Positions 23,344 to 35,328 of a stretch of DNA of 64,000 nucleotides are shown here, one piece after another. A program made the position numbers and the translations under genes. Positions within the stretch are counted from its first letter, which is position 1, and each line of letters opens with the position of its first letter. Source of the stretch: Planoprotostelium fungivorum (taxonomy: Eukaryota > Evosea > Variosea > Cavosteliida > Cavosteliaceae); NCBI GenBank assembly GCA_003024175.1, contig MDYQ01000019.1, forward strand, positions 62,001-126,000. The letters run 5' to 3'. The notes under the pieces were generated by a model. It had not been told where the DNA came from, searched no databases, and worked only from the letters and a program-made list of their open reading frames with translations.

Positions 23344-26241
23344 ATGCACGCCACGTTCAAGCCTCTTAATCTGAGGTCTTTTGTACCAGAGGCCTTCGCA
23401 CCAAAAAGAACAGAGAAGGATCGCAGCGTTGATGTGTTCGGCATCCCCAATCGATACCCGAAATCGAAGCCGGAAGAAGTGCGAGAGCAGGCTCAACTGA
23501 TCCAATTGAGCACAACTGACGAAGAAGAAGAAGAGGTGGATAGATCGCATCACCGTGAGCTGATATGACGCAGGGGACGAAGTTAGAGGGAGTCTTTTCC
23601 GCTGCGATGGGGTTGAACAAAGCACAGAAGACATTGCAATCAGAAACCGAGTTTCCAATCAGTCCAGCACCTGATCCGAACACCGTTGATTACGAATACG
23701 TCATCGTCTTCGACTGCACACCCGAGGAAGAGCGTGCGTATAGAGAGGTGCTGTGATGATCTGTGTCCCATCTGATATGATCTGCAGATTCGAATGAACA
23801 AACAGCAAATACCAGATAAATTGCAGAAGATCAGGTGGAAAGATCGCATCGGCAACAAATTAGTGAAGAAGGGATTGAGTGTCCTGCTGGTTCGCAGCCA
23901 GAATGAATACGAACACATACAATATATGCTGGTTAGTGCGCCAGATGCTCTGTTAGAGGCCACGGCCGAGTTCATCCGCCTCGAGTTACCCGTGAAGGTG
24001 AGTGAATGACCTCCTCGCTCGACTCGATATAAAATAGAAAAGTCGAAAGAGTAAGACTGCCTCTCATGAATAAACAGGAGTCTTACGGAGGGGGCTTCTC
24101 GGCCTTCACGAGAACATCGAAAGACATGTTCGAGACGATCGAGGACCCAGATAAACGAGAAGTGGAGGAGAGCAACATTCAAATGGACGATGAGGCGCCA
24201 GACATCGAAGAAGACGCTCAGTTTTTCAGCTCCGTTCAACAACAGATGTTGATCAGACACATCATGGAGGGAGAGAATCACATGGGTGGTGCGAATCTCG
24301 GTGAGACACTATCATCACGTCATCAGCGTCCGTCTTGAACCTTCCCCCTCTGAAGATAGATAGATCTCGACGAGAGGAGACACGAAGGTCACATCTTAGA
24401 ATATTTCCCGGTGCATCACGACAAACAGAGAGAGTGGTTGTTTAAGAACTGGACAAAAGCCGGCCCGCGGTGGCAGCCCATCGACGAGATCCGAAAGTAC
24501 TTTGGAGAGTACACCGCCCTCTTCTTTGCTTACATGGAATTTTCGACCTACTATCTCATCGCCGCCGCCGCAGTGGGAGTCCCTTGTTTTATCGCGGGTA
24601 TGGCAAAGGACAGTGATTGGCCTGGAACCATCTACTCCATCTTCCTCGCTGTGTGGGCTACGATCTTCTTGAACTTTTGGAAGAGGTACAATTCCAAGTT
24701 GAATTGGTCGTGGAACATGATGGAATTCTCCAACAAAGAGTCGCCACGTGCCGGTTTCTACGGGACGAAGTCAAAAGGCTTTGAGACTGACGGAGTGTGG
24801 GTGGCCTGGGAAGACATCGGTGAGATTTGGGACATCTTCTCCACAAACTGATGGAGCATCAGGGTCCTACCAGCAGAGATTGCTGAACGCAACCGAGACG
24901 AAGTACTATCCGAAGACGCGTCGTATCATTCGACTGACTTCCGCGATGATCCCACTGACGCTCATGTGTGTCGGATTGTGCATCATCACCATTGCCATCA
25001 TGTCTCTGAGGATCTATCTGACAAAGTGAGGGGAGATGGAGAGAATCATCATTCATTACGGCAGGCGTCTGAGTTCGCTGGGAGGATACGTAGGAAGTGC
25101 AGTCAACGCTATCACCATTCTGGCCCTCAATCAAGTTTACAAATATTTAGCTTACTACCTGACCGAATGGGGTGTGTACACATCACCACCATCGTCTACA
25201 ACACTAATTTGCTTCAGAGAACCACCGCACGCAGACGGGTTTCGACAATTGGCTCATCATCAAGTCCTTCATCTTCCAATTTGTCAACTCTTACGTCTCC
25301 CTCTATTACATCGCATTTTTCAAAAACGGAGCGAAACTGTGGGGCAGCGATGACCTCAGCGATAAGTGTGCATCAGACCAACAAGAGAACCCCATCTCGG
25401 GAGGTTGTCTCAACGAGCTGACGATCCAGCTCGGAACCATCTTAGTCATCAACACCATCAGCAACCAGTTCACCAGCATCATCTTACCTTTCGGCATCAA
25501 CTTTGGAAAGATCCTGTGGAGAAACCGTGGGAACATCATTCACACGATGGGAGATCGACCAAAGTGATAACGCAGCTGATCGACTCGATCGCCTGACACC
25601 TCGTAGGTGGGAGAAGGAGACTGAATTGGTGGACGACGTAGGAGTCATAGACAAGTACAGTCAGTTGGTCATTCAATACGGTTACATCGTTTTATTTGCG
25701 GCCGCATTTCCCCTGGCTCCTCTCATCGCCCTCCTCAACAACTTGCTCAACATCCGAAGTTATTCGGCGCAGATGCTCAAATTGAACAACCGACCTCACT
25801 ACAGAGGAGCGAAGGACATAGGAGTGTGGTATTGGATATTGGAGCTGTTGGGCGCCATGGGTGTCATCACCAACTGTCTCATCATCGGTGAGATGGATCC
25901 GATGAGACCGCAGACTGACAGAGATCAGGATACACACACAGAGCCTTCATCGGTTGGTTGGGGACACCTCTGGCCGTTCTGGTTGCCATAGTGGTTCTCG
26001 AACACATCCTCATGGTTGCAAAATTAGTCGTGGAAGTTGCCATACCCGATGTCCCTCACGACGTTCGAGCTTCCATCGCCATCAAGGAGCTCATCGAAGA
26101 GCAGGTGAAGAAACAGAGATACGTTCCATCCTCTAAACCACGCAGGTCTACGCTGAGATGAATCACCGTCGCATCAAATCAGATGACCCCACACGCCGCA
26201 ACGCCCATTTAGAAGTCTTGAAACAGAAGGGGAAAGTCTGA
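23344..26241 (+). CDS. Anoctamin / TMEM16 family channel or lipid scramblase
   Basis: Polytopic membrane protein; relatives are Ca2+-activated chloride channels or phospholipid scramblases. The N-terminal cytosolic domain begins MHATFKPLNLRSFVPEAFAP and contains the family pattern DYEYVIVFDCTPEEER. The first TM block follows EIRKYFGEYTALFFAYMEFS (TYYLIAAAAVGVPCFIAG). Later spans include LTLMCVGLCIITIAIMSL, then YIVLFAAAFPLAPLIALLNN and the signature RGAKDIGVWYWILELLGAMG. The end has LAVLVAIVVLEHILMVAKLV and the conserved IPDVPHDVRASIAIKELI. Roughly ten introns; read-through stops inside them, for example near 24851, are intronic. The intron at about 25170-25216 has a half motif (GTCTACAAC). 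Confidence 0.9.
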
Positions 26242-26473
26242 GGATAATGAGAACTACACCTGTGGATTCCTTCTTCTCTGAGCGGACAAACGATGAAGGA
26301 GGGCGTGCCCATGAATCGAAGGGGAATATAAAAAGCGGTTGTCCTGAGAAGACATTGAGCTGTAAATCTCACGTAAATTTCATAACGATCTGTTCGTTCT
26401 GTTTTGATGGCGCTATTGGTTTCACACGACCAGTACTAACCGCCCGCATCTTCGCGTTTCTTCTGTGAAGGTG

Positions 26474-27965
26474 ATGCATGGTGAGACAGTAGAGGCGCAA
26501 ATCACGATAGAGGGAAGGACTATGGCTACAACATCTGAACACACAAACACCATTCCTGGGTCCCCCCGAGAGATCACATTGGATCGTATCAAACTCAGCG
26601 AGAAGATGTTCTGCAGTCCTGATATATATTCCTCTCTGGAGCAGTTCTGCTCTGCCAATAAGAACAGCTTGTCATCATTCTCACTCAAATCGTCCTTCTT
26701 TCGAAGTGCACCATCATTGACACATATGGCACCGAAAGCAAGTATCACCACACCACCTGCCTCCCCGCAGGTAGATGATTCTATCGGTCTCATTTTGGGT
26801 AGCGGAACATTCCTTGATCCGAAGCAGATAACGAAAACGGAAACCAAGCCCGAACAAGCATCCACCTCTCCCACACTAACAACTCCCACTGGAGATTCAA
26901 AAACGGCTCAACATGGGGCCAGACTGCAACTACCACCCATCACCATGGACAAGCCCAACACCCAATTGAAGAGGTATCGGTGATCATGTTCCATCGTCTC
27001 ATCATACTAGGTCTCTAGATTCCATGACTGCAGTCTCTCGCACCACTGCCAAGAAGACAAAGAGAATTCTGAATCAAGAACTGAAGGTGAGACATTTCTC
27101 GTTTGGTCATCTCTTTCGCTCGTCATCTCTTTCAAAAGGACCACACCTCCCATCACCGCCAATGATGATGACACCACGATGCAGGTGTCTGTGTCTTTTG
27201 AAGAGGCAGCAGAGGGAGGAACTAAATCAGTGGAATATGAATCCATCGAAAACTGTACAGAATGCTCCAACGCTACTTCAGGTGAATTTTATCAACTCGT
27301 TAGCGTTGTAGATGAGAAAACGAAGGCACGACCGTCTGCGACAAATGCGTGGGCAGCAAGCGTATCTTACGCACGAGAAGAGTGGACGTAACGATTCCCA
27401 AGGGAGTCGTTCGTGGAACGAGAAAGGTGAGAGAAATTTCACACACGATGATGACATCACCAGACGATGAAAGGGGAAGGCATACAGAGTGAAGATCAGA
27501 TGACTTCGGGTGATCTCATCATCGAGTTCGACGTAGAAGATCATCCCTTCTACAAACGGGACGGCGGGAACGCCCTCTGCACCTGCGACATCTCCCTGTA
27601 CCAGTGGGTCACATACCATCTACACCGTTGTAGATTGACCGCCGTGCAGGGCCGTTTTAGGCACGAAATTAAACATCCCTAAATTGTACGCAAAAGAAAA
27701 CGAGAAGCAGGAGATCACCATCGAGCCCGGCACCCAGCCCGGTGACGTACGTACGTACATTACGCATCCATCCTGACGTCCACAGGTCATCCGACTGGCT
27801 CATCAGGGTTTCAACAAGGCCAACTGCAAGAAGAAGAGGGGAGACCTCATCATCACCGTGTCCGTCAACGTACCGAAGAGCATCACGAGGGAACAGAGAG
27901 AATTATTCGAGAGGCTGGCCGCCATAGACAGTATGATGGATCTGTCGAAGGCCTTTGTGAGCTGA
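26474..27965 (+). CDS. DnaJ-type (Hsp40) C-terminal protein without a J domain
   Basis: The N-terminal 170 residues are Ser/Thr/Pro-rich and not a J domain (MHGETVEAQITIEGRTMATT). A 36-nt intron joins LKRYR to SLDSMTAVSRTTAKKTKRIL. After a longer intron (about 116 nt) comes the chaperone C-terminal region: VSVSFEEAAEGGTKSVEYES, a reduced zinc finger with two CxxC pairs (CTEC, CDKC) instead of four, SGDLIIEFDVEDHPFYKRDG and DISLYQAVLGTKLNIPKL. IEPGTQPGDVIRLAHQGFNK, GDLIITVSVNVPKSITREQR and ELFERLAAIDSMMDLSKAFV end it. I found no HPD motif upstream. It may bind substrates without stimulating Hsp70, or form mixed dimers; both are inference. Confidence 0.75.
27618..27635. repeat. Intron palindrome copy 7 (near-perfect)
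   Basis: ATCTACACCGTTGTAGAT inside the 46-nt intron GTGGGTC...GTGCAG of the DnaJ-type gene. TTGAC follows the right arm directly. Confidence 0.9.
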
Positions 27966-28061
27966 GAGTGTTCGAATAGTTTTGAGAGGCGAGATAAAGA
28001 GGACCCCATGTGATGTGATTGTGTTTTATTCGTGATGGAGGTCCGATGGAGATGAGATGGA

Positions 28062-28960
28062 TCAGATGGGTTGGTGAAAGACTTCCATCAGGACCTTCAT
28101 CTTTTCGGATGAGATGTTGGTGAGCTTGGTTGCTTCTTCTGGCTTCAGTTGACAGAGACCGTGCAGGGACGTCTTCTGGAGTAAGAGATCGATCTCGTTC
28201 TCCTCGAAGAGGGGCATCATGCCGAGAACGTCCTTCAACATGTCCAGTGATCTGCTGTTGTCTTCCATCTGATGGAGATGTCGGTGTGGGGTGGATGAAT
28301 CGACTCACCCTCTTGACGTCCGCCTCTTTCACCTTCTCGCGGTCTCGGTCGTATTCTTTGAGGAGATGCAGAACCCATCTTTGGCCATCGATCAGATGAT
28401 GAATCACGGAGATAAATCTATCACCCCAAAGCAGCTGCCGTGTCTTTGCACACGACCAACTTGATCTTGGGAGGAAGTCTATCATCTTCAGTCTCAGGTA
28501 GAAACTTGAACACTGACTGGATGACTGATCGAGGGCTCACCCCTTTTGAACGAGAAGAATGTCTTTCTCCCTCTCTATGGGGACGATGCAGATCACGAAG
28601 CCGAAACGGAAGGCTTCGTTCATGACGTCCACACGTTTCTTGCACTCTGACGCCCAATTCGATTTAGAATCGTCGCAGATGGAGATGGCAAGACCCGATG
28701 TGGGCAGAAGGTAGTCTGCTTTGATGGTGTGCGATACTGATCATCGTTAATCAAATCATGACCTGAAATGTGTTTCATATTGATGGATATGCGCTCTCAC
28801 CTTTCGTCTTGAGAGATTGCATCATGTTCTTGGTTATACTGGATGATAACACACTGGAATGAACGATGATGGTGCAAGAGAGACTGATCGCGGGCGGTGG
28901 AGGAAGAAGAGTCGTCTGCACTTTGTTCTGCTTCTGAAAGTATGGGCTGGTCTTCTTCAT
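28062..28960 (-). CDS. FAAP24-like protein (ERCC4-type nuclease fold plus HhH)
   Basis: MKKTSPYFQKQNKVQTTLLP is followed by a stretch like FAAP24's opening (IIVHSSVLSSSITKNMMQSL), then an ERCC4-like fold (ADYLLPTSGLAISICDDS, FGFVICIVPIEREKDILLVQ, VIQSVFKFLP, IKLVVCKDTAAALGDRFISV). The C-terminus resembles the helix-hairpin-helix pair (IDLLLQKTSLHGLCQLKPEE, then TKLTNISSEKMKVLMEVFHQ). The catalytic ERKxxxD motif is absent, as in FAAP24. FAAP24 pairs with FANCM at blocked replication forks. The assignment rests on pattern and domain order, not on a computed alignment. An alternative is another XPF-family noncatalytic subunit. Confidence 0.5.
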
Positions 28961-29146
28961 GATGTCTGAAAATGAAAGAATGGATTTTAGAAAGTGTTGA
29001 AATTGAAATAATAAATCACTATCACACAGTTGCACGCGACACAAAGAAGACGTGAAGACCATCCACCTGAATCTTTCATTTTCTGGTTGTCTCTCGGTAA
29101 TCTACATGGACTCATACAGAACCTCCCTTTTACTCGATGAAAGGTC

Positions 29147-29332
29147 CTAATTCTTTACGGGGGCCAATAAAGCGACGAATAAGATGCTCAGATAGATGAA
29201 CAGGAAGGAGCCAAAGACGATCTGGTCGGATCCCCACAGGTACCACACTCTTCCTTCGAAAATGGTAGAGCACAGCCACCAGAAGAAACCCAGTGATACG
29301 ACACTGAAGAAGATAGATCGGGGGTGCGGCAT
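29147..29332 (-). CDS. Small two-span membrane protein, unknown
   Basis: A 61-residue protein begins MPHPRSIFFSVVSLGFFWWL and has two hydrophobic spans (the first at residues 6-23; the second SFLFIYLSILFVALLAPV). A small size and two spans recall V-ATPase subunit e or small respiratory subunits, but I cannot place it. Its start codon is only 22 bp from the divergent start of the mitochondrial aminopeptidase P gene. Confidence 0.5.
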   Translation of the reverse strand: MPHPRSIFFSVVSLGFFWWLCSTIFEGRVWYLWGSDQIVFGSFLFIYLSILFVALLAPVKN

Positions 29333-29354
29333 TGTTGAATCCCGTCGATCTGAT

Positions 29355-31274
29355 ATGTCATCACATCTCGTCACAAATCTTCCGATGATCTCCCGTCTAA
29401 CACGCTTGAGGGCAACCCCTTCTACTCTTTGTTTCAAATCCACACCTCAGATTAGAAGTGCTTTCTTGAATCAAAAGCCCATTCGAGGTTTCAGTGGGAG
29501 TACCTTCAAAGAGAAGCCACGGCTCTACGGTCAACCTCTTCCACACACACATCCACACCTATTTCCTAATAACAAATCAAATGAAGGTGAGATCCCATTC
29601 ATCTTCTCATCTCCTCTGATGTCGAACCACAGTCACTCCCAACATCACACGGGAAGAGTATAAGAATAGAAGAGAAATAATGATCGACATCTTGAACGAT
29701 GATGCAGATCGACACGTCGTCGTGATCATTCCCTCCTCTCCCACCAAATACATGAGCTACGATATTCCGTGAGGTTTCAACTTGCATCACTCCACTGATC
29801 CATCACAGATACAATTTCCATCAGTACAATGACTTCCTCTATCTCACCGGCTTCAAAGAACCAGACAGCGCCGTTATCATCGAGAAGCGACCAGGATCAG
29901 CTGTCCGTACGACTCTGTTCGTTCAGAAGAGAGATCCAAAGAGGTCAGTACGGCCATCATCACAAGACATTAGATCACCGTGATGACATGACATCAGAGA
30001 GCTATGGGATGGACCTCGAACGGGCACAGATGCCACGGACATATTCGGTGTGGACGAGGTGAGATCATGGAAGATGATGTCTTCTGATGTCATGACCCAG
30101 ACGGTGGAGTGGGAGCAGTTCCCCAGCCATTTGACTCACATCCTGAAATACAACGGAGATTTCGATTTCTTTTACGTTCCCAAGATTCACCCCGGCCTCG
30201 ATTCCATCTACGCAGAGAGGATACGTAACTACTCGGGTGATTACGTGCGTACCACGTACGTAACGTGACGTGGACAGGACCCATTCGGGCGATGGACCCC
30301 ACAAATTTGTTCCACAAACTCCGTCTGATCAAGACACCATCAGAGATCCAACTCATGCGTGAATCAGGTGAGTCACGTGACCCGAAATTTCCTCCAACCA
30401 TCCAGGTCGCATCGCCGCCGAGGCCATGACGGAGACCATGTCACATACGAATGAAACCTCTCTCATCACGGAGCATGAGCTCTCCGCCTTCATGGAATAC
30501 CGCATGAAGAAGAGGGGAGCCAGCTGGTTCTCTTATCCTCCAGTAGTCGCCGGGGGCAACAACGCGAACACCCTGCACTACATTGCAAACGACATGCCAC
30601 TGAATCGTGGAGACCTCGTTCTCATCGACGCCGGTGCAGAGGTGGGAGTAGAAAGGGAGAGTGAAAGTCATCTTGGTAGGTCAATGGTTATGTGAGCGAC
30701 ATCACGAGGACGTGGCCGGTGTCGGGTAGATTCAGCGAGGGGCAGCGAGAGATCTACGAGGTTGTCTTAGAATGCAACAAGAAGTGCATCCAATTGTGTA
30801 GGGCGGATGGGAGTAGCTTGAGGAGCATACACGGGCAGGCGGTGTCCATATTGTCTGAAGGTCTGCACCGTCTGGGTCTCATTCGAAGGGCCAGCGTGAG
30901 TTTGTTGAGGTGTGATGTGGAGAATGACACGATCAGGACCCCATCGATGAGTTCTTTCCTCACTCGATCGGACACTGGCTTGGCATGGACACGCACGACG
31001 TGCATTCGATCTCCACATCGACACCATTGAGACCATCCATGGTCGTCACCATCGAGCCTGGCCTCTATATCCCTCACAAACCGAGTATCCCACACAAGTG
31101 ACTAATGATCTTCTCATTCGATTGATCAATGATCTGATGGAAATCAGGTACCGCGGCATCGGCATTCGCATAGAGGACAACGTGCTAGTAACAGACGGAG
31201 CTCCGGAGGTCCTCACGGCAGCTGTGCCGAAAGAGGTGGAGGACATCGAGAGGGTGATGGGGGGTGAACGATGA
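29355..31274 (+). CDS. XPNPEP3: Mitochondrial Xaa-Pro aminopeptidase (XPNPEP3/Icp55-type)
   Basis: M24B metallopeptidase that trims N-termini of mitochondrial proteins. The first exon is a basic, Ser-rich leader ([20 protein letters not shown]). The creatinase-like N-domain reads [40 protein letters not shown] and [20 protein letters not shown]. The catalytic domain has the metal aspartates ([20 protein letters not shown]), the histidine region ([18 protein letters not shown]) and the glutamates ([12 protein letters not shown] and [13 protein letters not shown]). It ends with [10 protein letters not shown]. All junctions are GT-AG and in phase where checked. Family members are normally about 480-510 residues; this fits. 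Confidence 0.92.
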
Positions 31275-31403
31275 GCTGGAAAGAGGAATAAAGGGTTCTA
31301 TTTTTCATCGGAAAGTGGAATAGGGGACCTTTAGATACTTAAGAGAAGCGTTCTGTTTGCTGCTTGAAAGAATTGGTGTTATAATAATAAGAGCCATAGG
31401 TAG

Positions 31404-32552
31404 ATGGAGCTCGCTCAGTTTGAAGCGTGGCTGGAGGCAAGAAATAGGAGAGATGAGCTCTTGCCCAGGTGTGTTGAGTGTTTGTAGGCTCTGATTGTGA
31501 TGCGTGATGTAGCCTCCAAACCAGCCGAAGAGTTGCATCGGATCTCGATCTGGCCATGTATACAGCTGCACAGAGGAGAGATAGGGAGGAATTCCACGAT
31601 GAGTCTTGTGAGGTGATGGATCTCGGCTGTAAGGAGTAGCTCTAATGAAAGCAGATCCACGACTTTATGGGTGTCAATGACCACATCGAAACACCATCTA
31701 TCCTCTATACTGATGAAATCAAAATTTATTTGGAAAGACACACACGATCCAAGATCATAGCCGACCCCAATGAGGACATCATGCTGGATAAGATCAATTT
31801 AGAAGTGAAGGTTTGTAATGCGAACGATCGTGACGATCGAGAGTGAACGTCTTTAGGATGACAAACGGTTCTCAAAAGAAACCAACGAGATGATCAGAAG
31901 AGATTTGTACAGAAGAGTCCACGACATCAAGTATAAGATCTATAAGAGTATGGGGAGGCAATTAGAAGAATTGAACAAGAAGGGGATATTCGATGAGAAG
32001 ACCAACCACGCCAGAATCCGCTCTCTTTTCAAAGTGAAGATACAACAGTGAGTGATTCATTTTCAATGATACTCTCAATTATCTCACGCTCTGCAAAGAT
32101 TAGCCGGGTCCATCCATCAGCTGCACGCAGAATTGGTTCAAGAGATGGAGAAGAAGAGAGGCTTGGAGCACAAAGAACTGAACGTTCTTCATCAGAATCG
32201 GAAGTCCAGAGAGCAAGGCTCAGCCTTTCTTCGCGAGATCAGGAGAAGTTCCACAGCCAGCGTCTATGTACCCAGTCGGCAACGTTCCATCAGCAAGATG
32301 ACATCCATGTGAGTCTTTCACGGTCATCAACGGACCAATTGATTCTGATTCGATCGAAGGCCGCCGTTGGTGCAGGTCAAGTCCAACGAAGATGACTCGT
32401 TCGAACAAGAAGCAACCGTATCTCCCATCACATCGAGGAAAACTGATCCAACCCCTCGCAGAGTGTCCTCTACTCCAGATCGATTTGAAAGGAACGAAAA
32501 ATCCAATGGGAAGAGGAGAGACAGCTTCGTGACTACACGAGTGAAGACGTGA
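31404..32552 (+). CDS. Coiled-coil protein, unknown
   Basis: Exons join as MELAQFEAWLEARNRRDELL, then SLQTSRRVASDLDLAMYTAA and EIHDFMGVNDHIETPSILYT. A long helical part follows (DDKRFSKETNEMIRRDLYRR, SMGRQLEELNKKGIFDEKTN, QLHAELVQEMEKKRGLEHKE). The C-terminal tail is basic and Ser-rich (SRQRSISKMTS, RKTDPTPRRVSSTP). A stop inside a raw reading at about 31646 lies in a 46-nt intron. No known domain is evident. Heptad-like charge pattern and a phospho-site-rich tail would suit a cytoskeletal or ciliary structural protein, which is speculation. It converges on COA5 with 44 bp between stop codons. Confidence 0.6.
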
Positions 32553-32596
32553 CGATGTAAATGAGATGAGATAGAGGGATTGTATAATGGATTAGT

Positions 32597-32891
32597 TTAT
32601 GTCTCTTCGTCTTCTGGTCGACGATATGGGTCCCACAGGTTACCTTTGAAGCGCTTTCGCATGTTGAACTGAATCACAATCATCAGCATCGAGGTCGTAA
32701 TATAGAAATCGTCTCACTTGGTTGTATTTACATATCTCTAAGAGCTTCTTGGACTGTTGGCATTCGAAATCGACTTTGGTCTCGTCTTTCTCCTTCAAAC
32801 AGTCTCCGAATGTTCTTCCCTCAGCGTAGCATTTGCTTGCTCTGATACAGTCCTCAACACCTTTGATATAGAGCTTACAAGAATTGGCCAT
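32597..32891 (-). CDS. COA5: Cytochrome c oxidase assembly factor PET191/COA5
   Basis: Mitochondrial intermembrane-space twin-Cys protein needed for complex IV assembly. Exon 1 gives MANSCKLYIKGVEDCIRASK, CYAEGRTFGDCLKEK and VDFECQQSKKLLEICKYNQ, with the spaced cysteines of the family. A 48-nt intron leads to the signature ending FNMRKRFKGNLWDPYRRPED. MRKRF(R/K)GN is diagnostic of PET191. The protein has about 80 residues, as expected. Confidence 0.92.
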
Positions 32892-33786
32892 TATGATTTA
32901 CTGATGAACCTGGGTCTGATCTCATCAGGTCACGTGATTGAAAATTAAACATAATAACGAAGATTTTAAATTTCACTTTCCGATGATTGCTGCATCACAA
33001 CTAGAAATAGTGAAGAAATGCTATCGTTTCGGTCTGTACATACAGATCACGATTTCTGTCACCATTTGTAAATTGGAGAAGCATCATGTTCCTAAAGTGA
33101 TGTGTGATGACAAGATTATTGAGGAATGTTACAAATCTATTTCGAATGGTCCGTGTTCGTTGCGTAATAAAAACCATTTGGAGACCCTCTTGGTTGATAC
33201 TCCACATTTTCGGGCCAACTGTTGTCTGAAGGCTTTCGGTGGCAATCGGAAGACTTGATAGACTCCCTCTAGTAATCGGTTGGGTCTCTCTTCGAAGGGT
33301 ATTCCGCATGATGAAGTTCTACTTGATGTCTGGTTCATTGAGGTGTGTGAGCATTTGGAGTTGATCGGTGGAGGTAACGTCTCTGTCGATATGTGGCTAT
33401 GATAGTTCACCGCGACGTCCATATCTCATCCTTCTTCGTTGGCTCTTGTTGGTTTCTCTTACGATTAAAGTGATACCTGTTGCACCTCCTCACGTGCTTG
33501 GAGTTTCGGTTGAACGGAGCTTTGCACAGTCCGGAATGTTCTCTCTCAATTTTTGTGAGATTTCCGGCGACTGACACAGATCTGGACCAGATGGTTGTCC
33601 AAACAACTGCATACCCGTACGTATTCTATCAATTGAAGTACGCATGGGTGGCTGCCCTCTTTATTTCATTCTAAAAACAAACAACAAACAACACGCACGG
33701 CCAGCCAAACATCATTGTCTATCTCACGGCACGAGAAAGAACGTTTCAGACAGTAATTTTATAAAGCAACAGTGGTGAGGGGATGC
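32892..33786. other. Low-coding gap with one AT-rich open frame
   Basis: About 900 bp between COA5 and the papain-like protease. An ATG at about 32983 opens a 91-codon plus-strand frame to 33258 (MIAASQLEIVKKCYRFGLYI ... CCLKAFGGNRKT). It is more AT-rich than the neighbouring genes, has no recognised domain and no splice support. The rest, to 33786, has only short frames. It could be a diverged small gene or decayed sequence. Confidence 0.3.
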
Positions 33787-35328
33787 TTAAGCGCGCTTGG
33801 TGATGATGCCAGAGACTCTGCAGTTTCTGTTGCTGGTGGGGAGGTTTCCACTCTTGAACCAGCAAGTGTTTCCACAGGTGTTGAAGGCGAAGATGGTGCA
33901 GTCACTTCTTCTGGCGCACTGAGCCTGGCAGTCCTTGGCACTACAACACCTTCAGTCCCATCATCATCATCACATCGTCTTCTCACTCTGTGGCGGTTCC
34001 AACGGCGATGTCACCTCCTGGACGGTCGGTGTTGTCGATGTTTCCGTAGGGTGCGTTGTCGTTGTTGTTGTTATTGTTGTTGTTGCCTCCATCATCAGAG
34101 CTGCAGCCGGTGGCTGTGTCAACTGCGTTGGCCACACCGATGCTGTTCTTTCCCTTGACGACTCTGAAGTAACCCTTCTCTCCCCAGCCAGCTCCCCATG
34201 AGTTCCTAAATCCAGTCAATACATTGTAGATGATGAATAAAATGAAATAAAAGTTGGATCCTCACTTGACGACCCAGCATTGAGGGGCTCTTCCACCGCA
34301 GTCGGTGCTGAGGGCAACGACAGTCACGGCGTGGTTGGTGTTGGATGAAGATGGGGCATCGATGACACCTCCTCTGTAGGATTGGAGGACGGTGGCGTCT
34401 AAAGCGACGGAGACGGCACCCTCAGACAAGAGACGCTCGAGATCGGCCTCTCCCTTTCCGGAAATTCTCTGGCTGATGCGAACGTTCTTCTGGGTGGTGT
34501 GGCATGAACCATCGCGCTGGGTGTAGGGGTAATCTGCATGCATTGTGAACATGAGATGACGGATGATGGAGGAGGGTACCTTGCTCGAAGGCCTGTCCTT
34601 GCTTCTTGGTGTAGTCGAGGGCATTAGAAGGCCAGCCACCTCCGGGAGAGCACTTTCTGGAGGCGAGACAGTCTTGAAACTGCTGCTCAGAGACGTCGGG
34701 GATGGAACCAGTGGCACGAGCGACACAAGTCTCGACCTGCACGTCTAAATCATCTCATTCGAAATGATGATTACAGATACTCACGACGGCGGTGGCGGAG
34801 AAGGTCCAGCATGATCCACAATGTCCCTGGTTCTTAACGGGTCCAACCTTTCCTTGGGCTCTCCAGTCGATGAGTCCTCTCTTCACAGTCTTTCCCTCGA
34901 AGAAGGCATCGGCGGTGATGTACTCTCCGGTGACATTGGGAGGGGGTCCAGGGGGCAGGCCGAGGTGCTTCAAGAACTCCTCTTTGGTCTCATCAGCGAA
35001 CTGTATTATGTCAGAGCCACCGACATTGATTGTATGATGATGGTTCCGTACCTCGGTGAGCTCCTGTTCCCAACCAGCGTCTCCGTTCTTGAACTGTGGA
35101 GGGTTTAGACGAGAGGTGCTTCGTTATGGATTCTATCACCTTGATGTTGTGTGCGATCTGCTCGGCTCTGCTCTTGGCAAAGATGGCCAGGCGCTTGGCG
35201 TACTCGACGGGGTTGTCGTAGTGCTTTCCAAACTTCTTCAGGAAGTCCTTGAACTCCTCCTTGGTCTCGTGGTCGATGAGAGCCGCAGACAGCGTCAGGC
35301 CGATGAGAAAGAGGACGAATACACGCAT
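33787..35328 (-). CDS. Papain-like cysteine protease (C1A) with Cys-rich PAN-like tail
   Basis: Lysosomal/secreted cathepsin-L-type protease. A signal peptide ([20 protein letters not shown]) precedes an I29-type propeptide ([20 protein letters not shown]). The mature enzyme starts near [20 protein letters not shown], with the active cysteine in [10 protein letters not shown], histidine in [11 protein letters not shown] and asparagine in [13 protein letters not shown]. After the protease comes an Asn-rich linker ([12 protein letters not shown]). A further intron then joins ATE to [20 protein letters not shown] with [15 protein letters not shown], a PAN/apple-like cysteine pattern. The stop is 33787-33789; a reading without that last intron would stop early at 33983. 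The tail may bind carbohydrate or protein. Confidence 0.88.

Noticed and set aside
33129-33422. Minus-strand frame with a homeodomain-like string (RKCGVSTKRVSKWF)
   Set aside because: Only a few residues match. There is no full helix-turn-helix and no splice support, and it overlaps an equally weak plus-strand frame.
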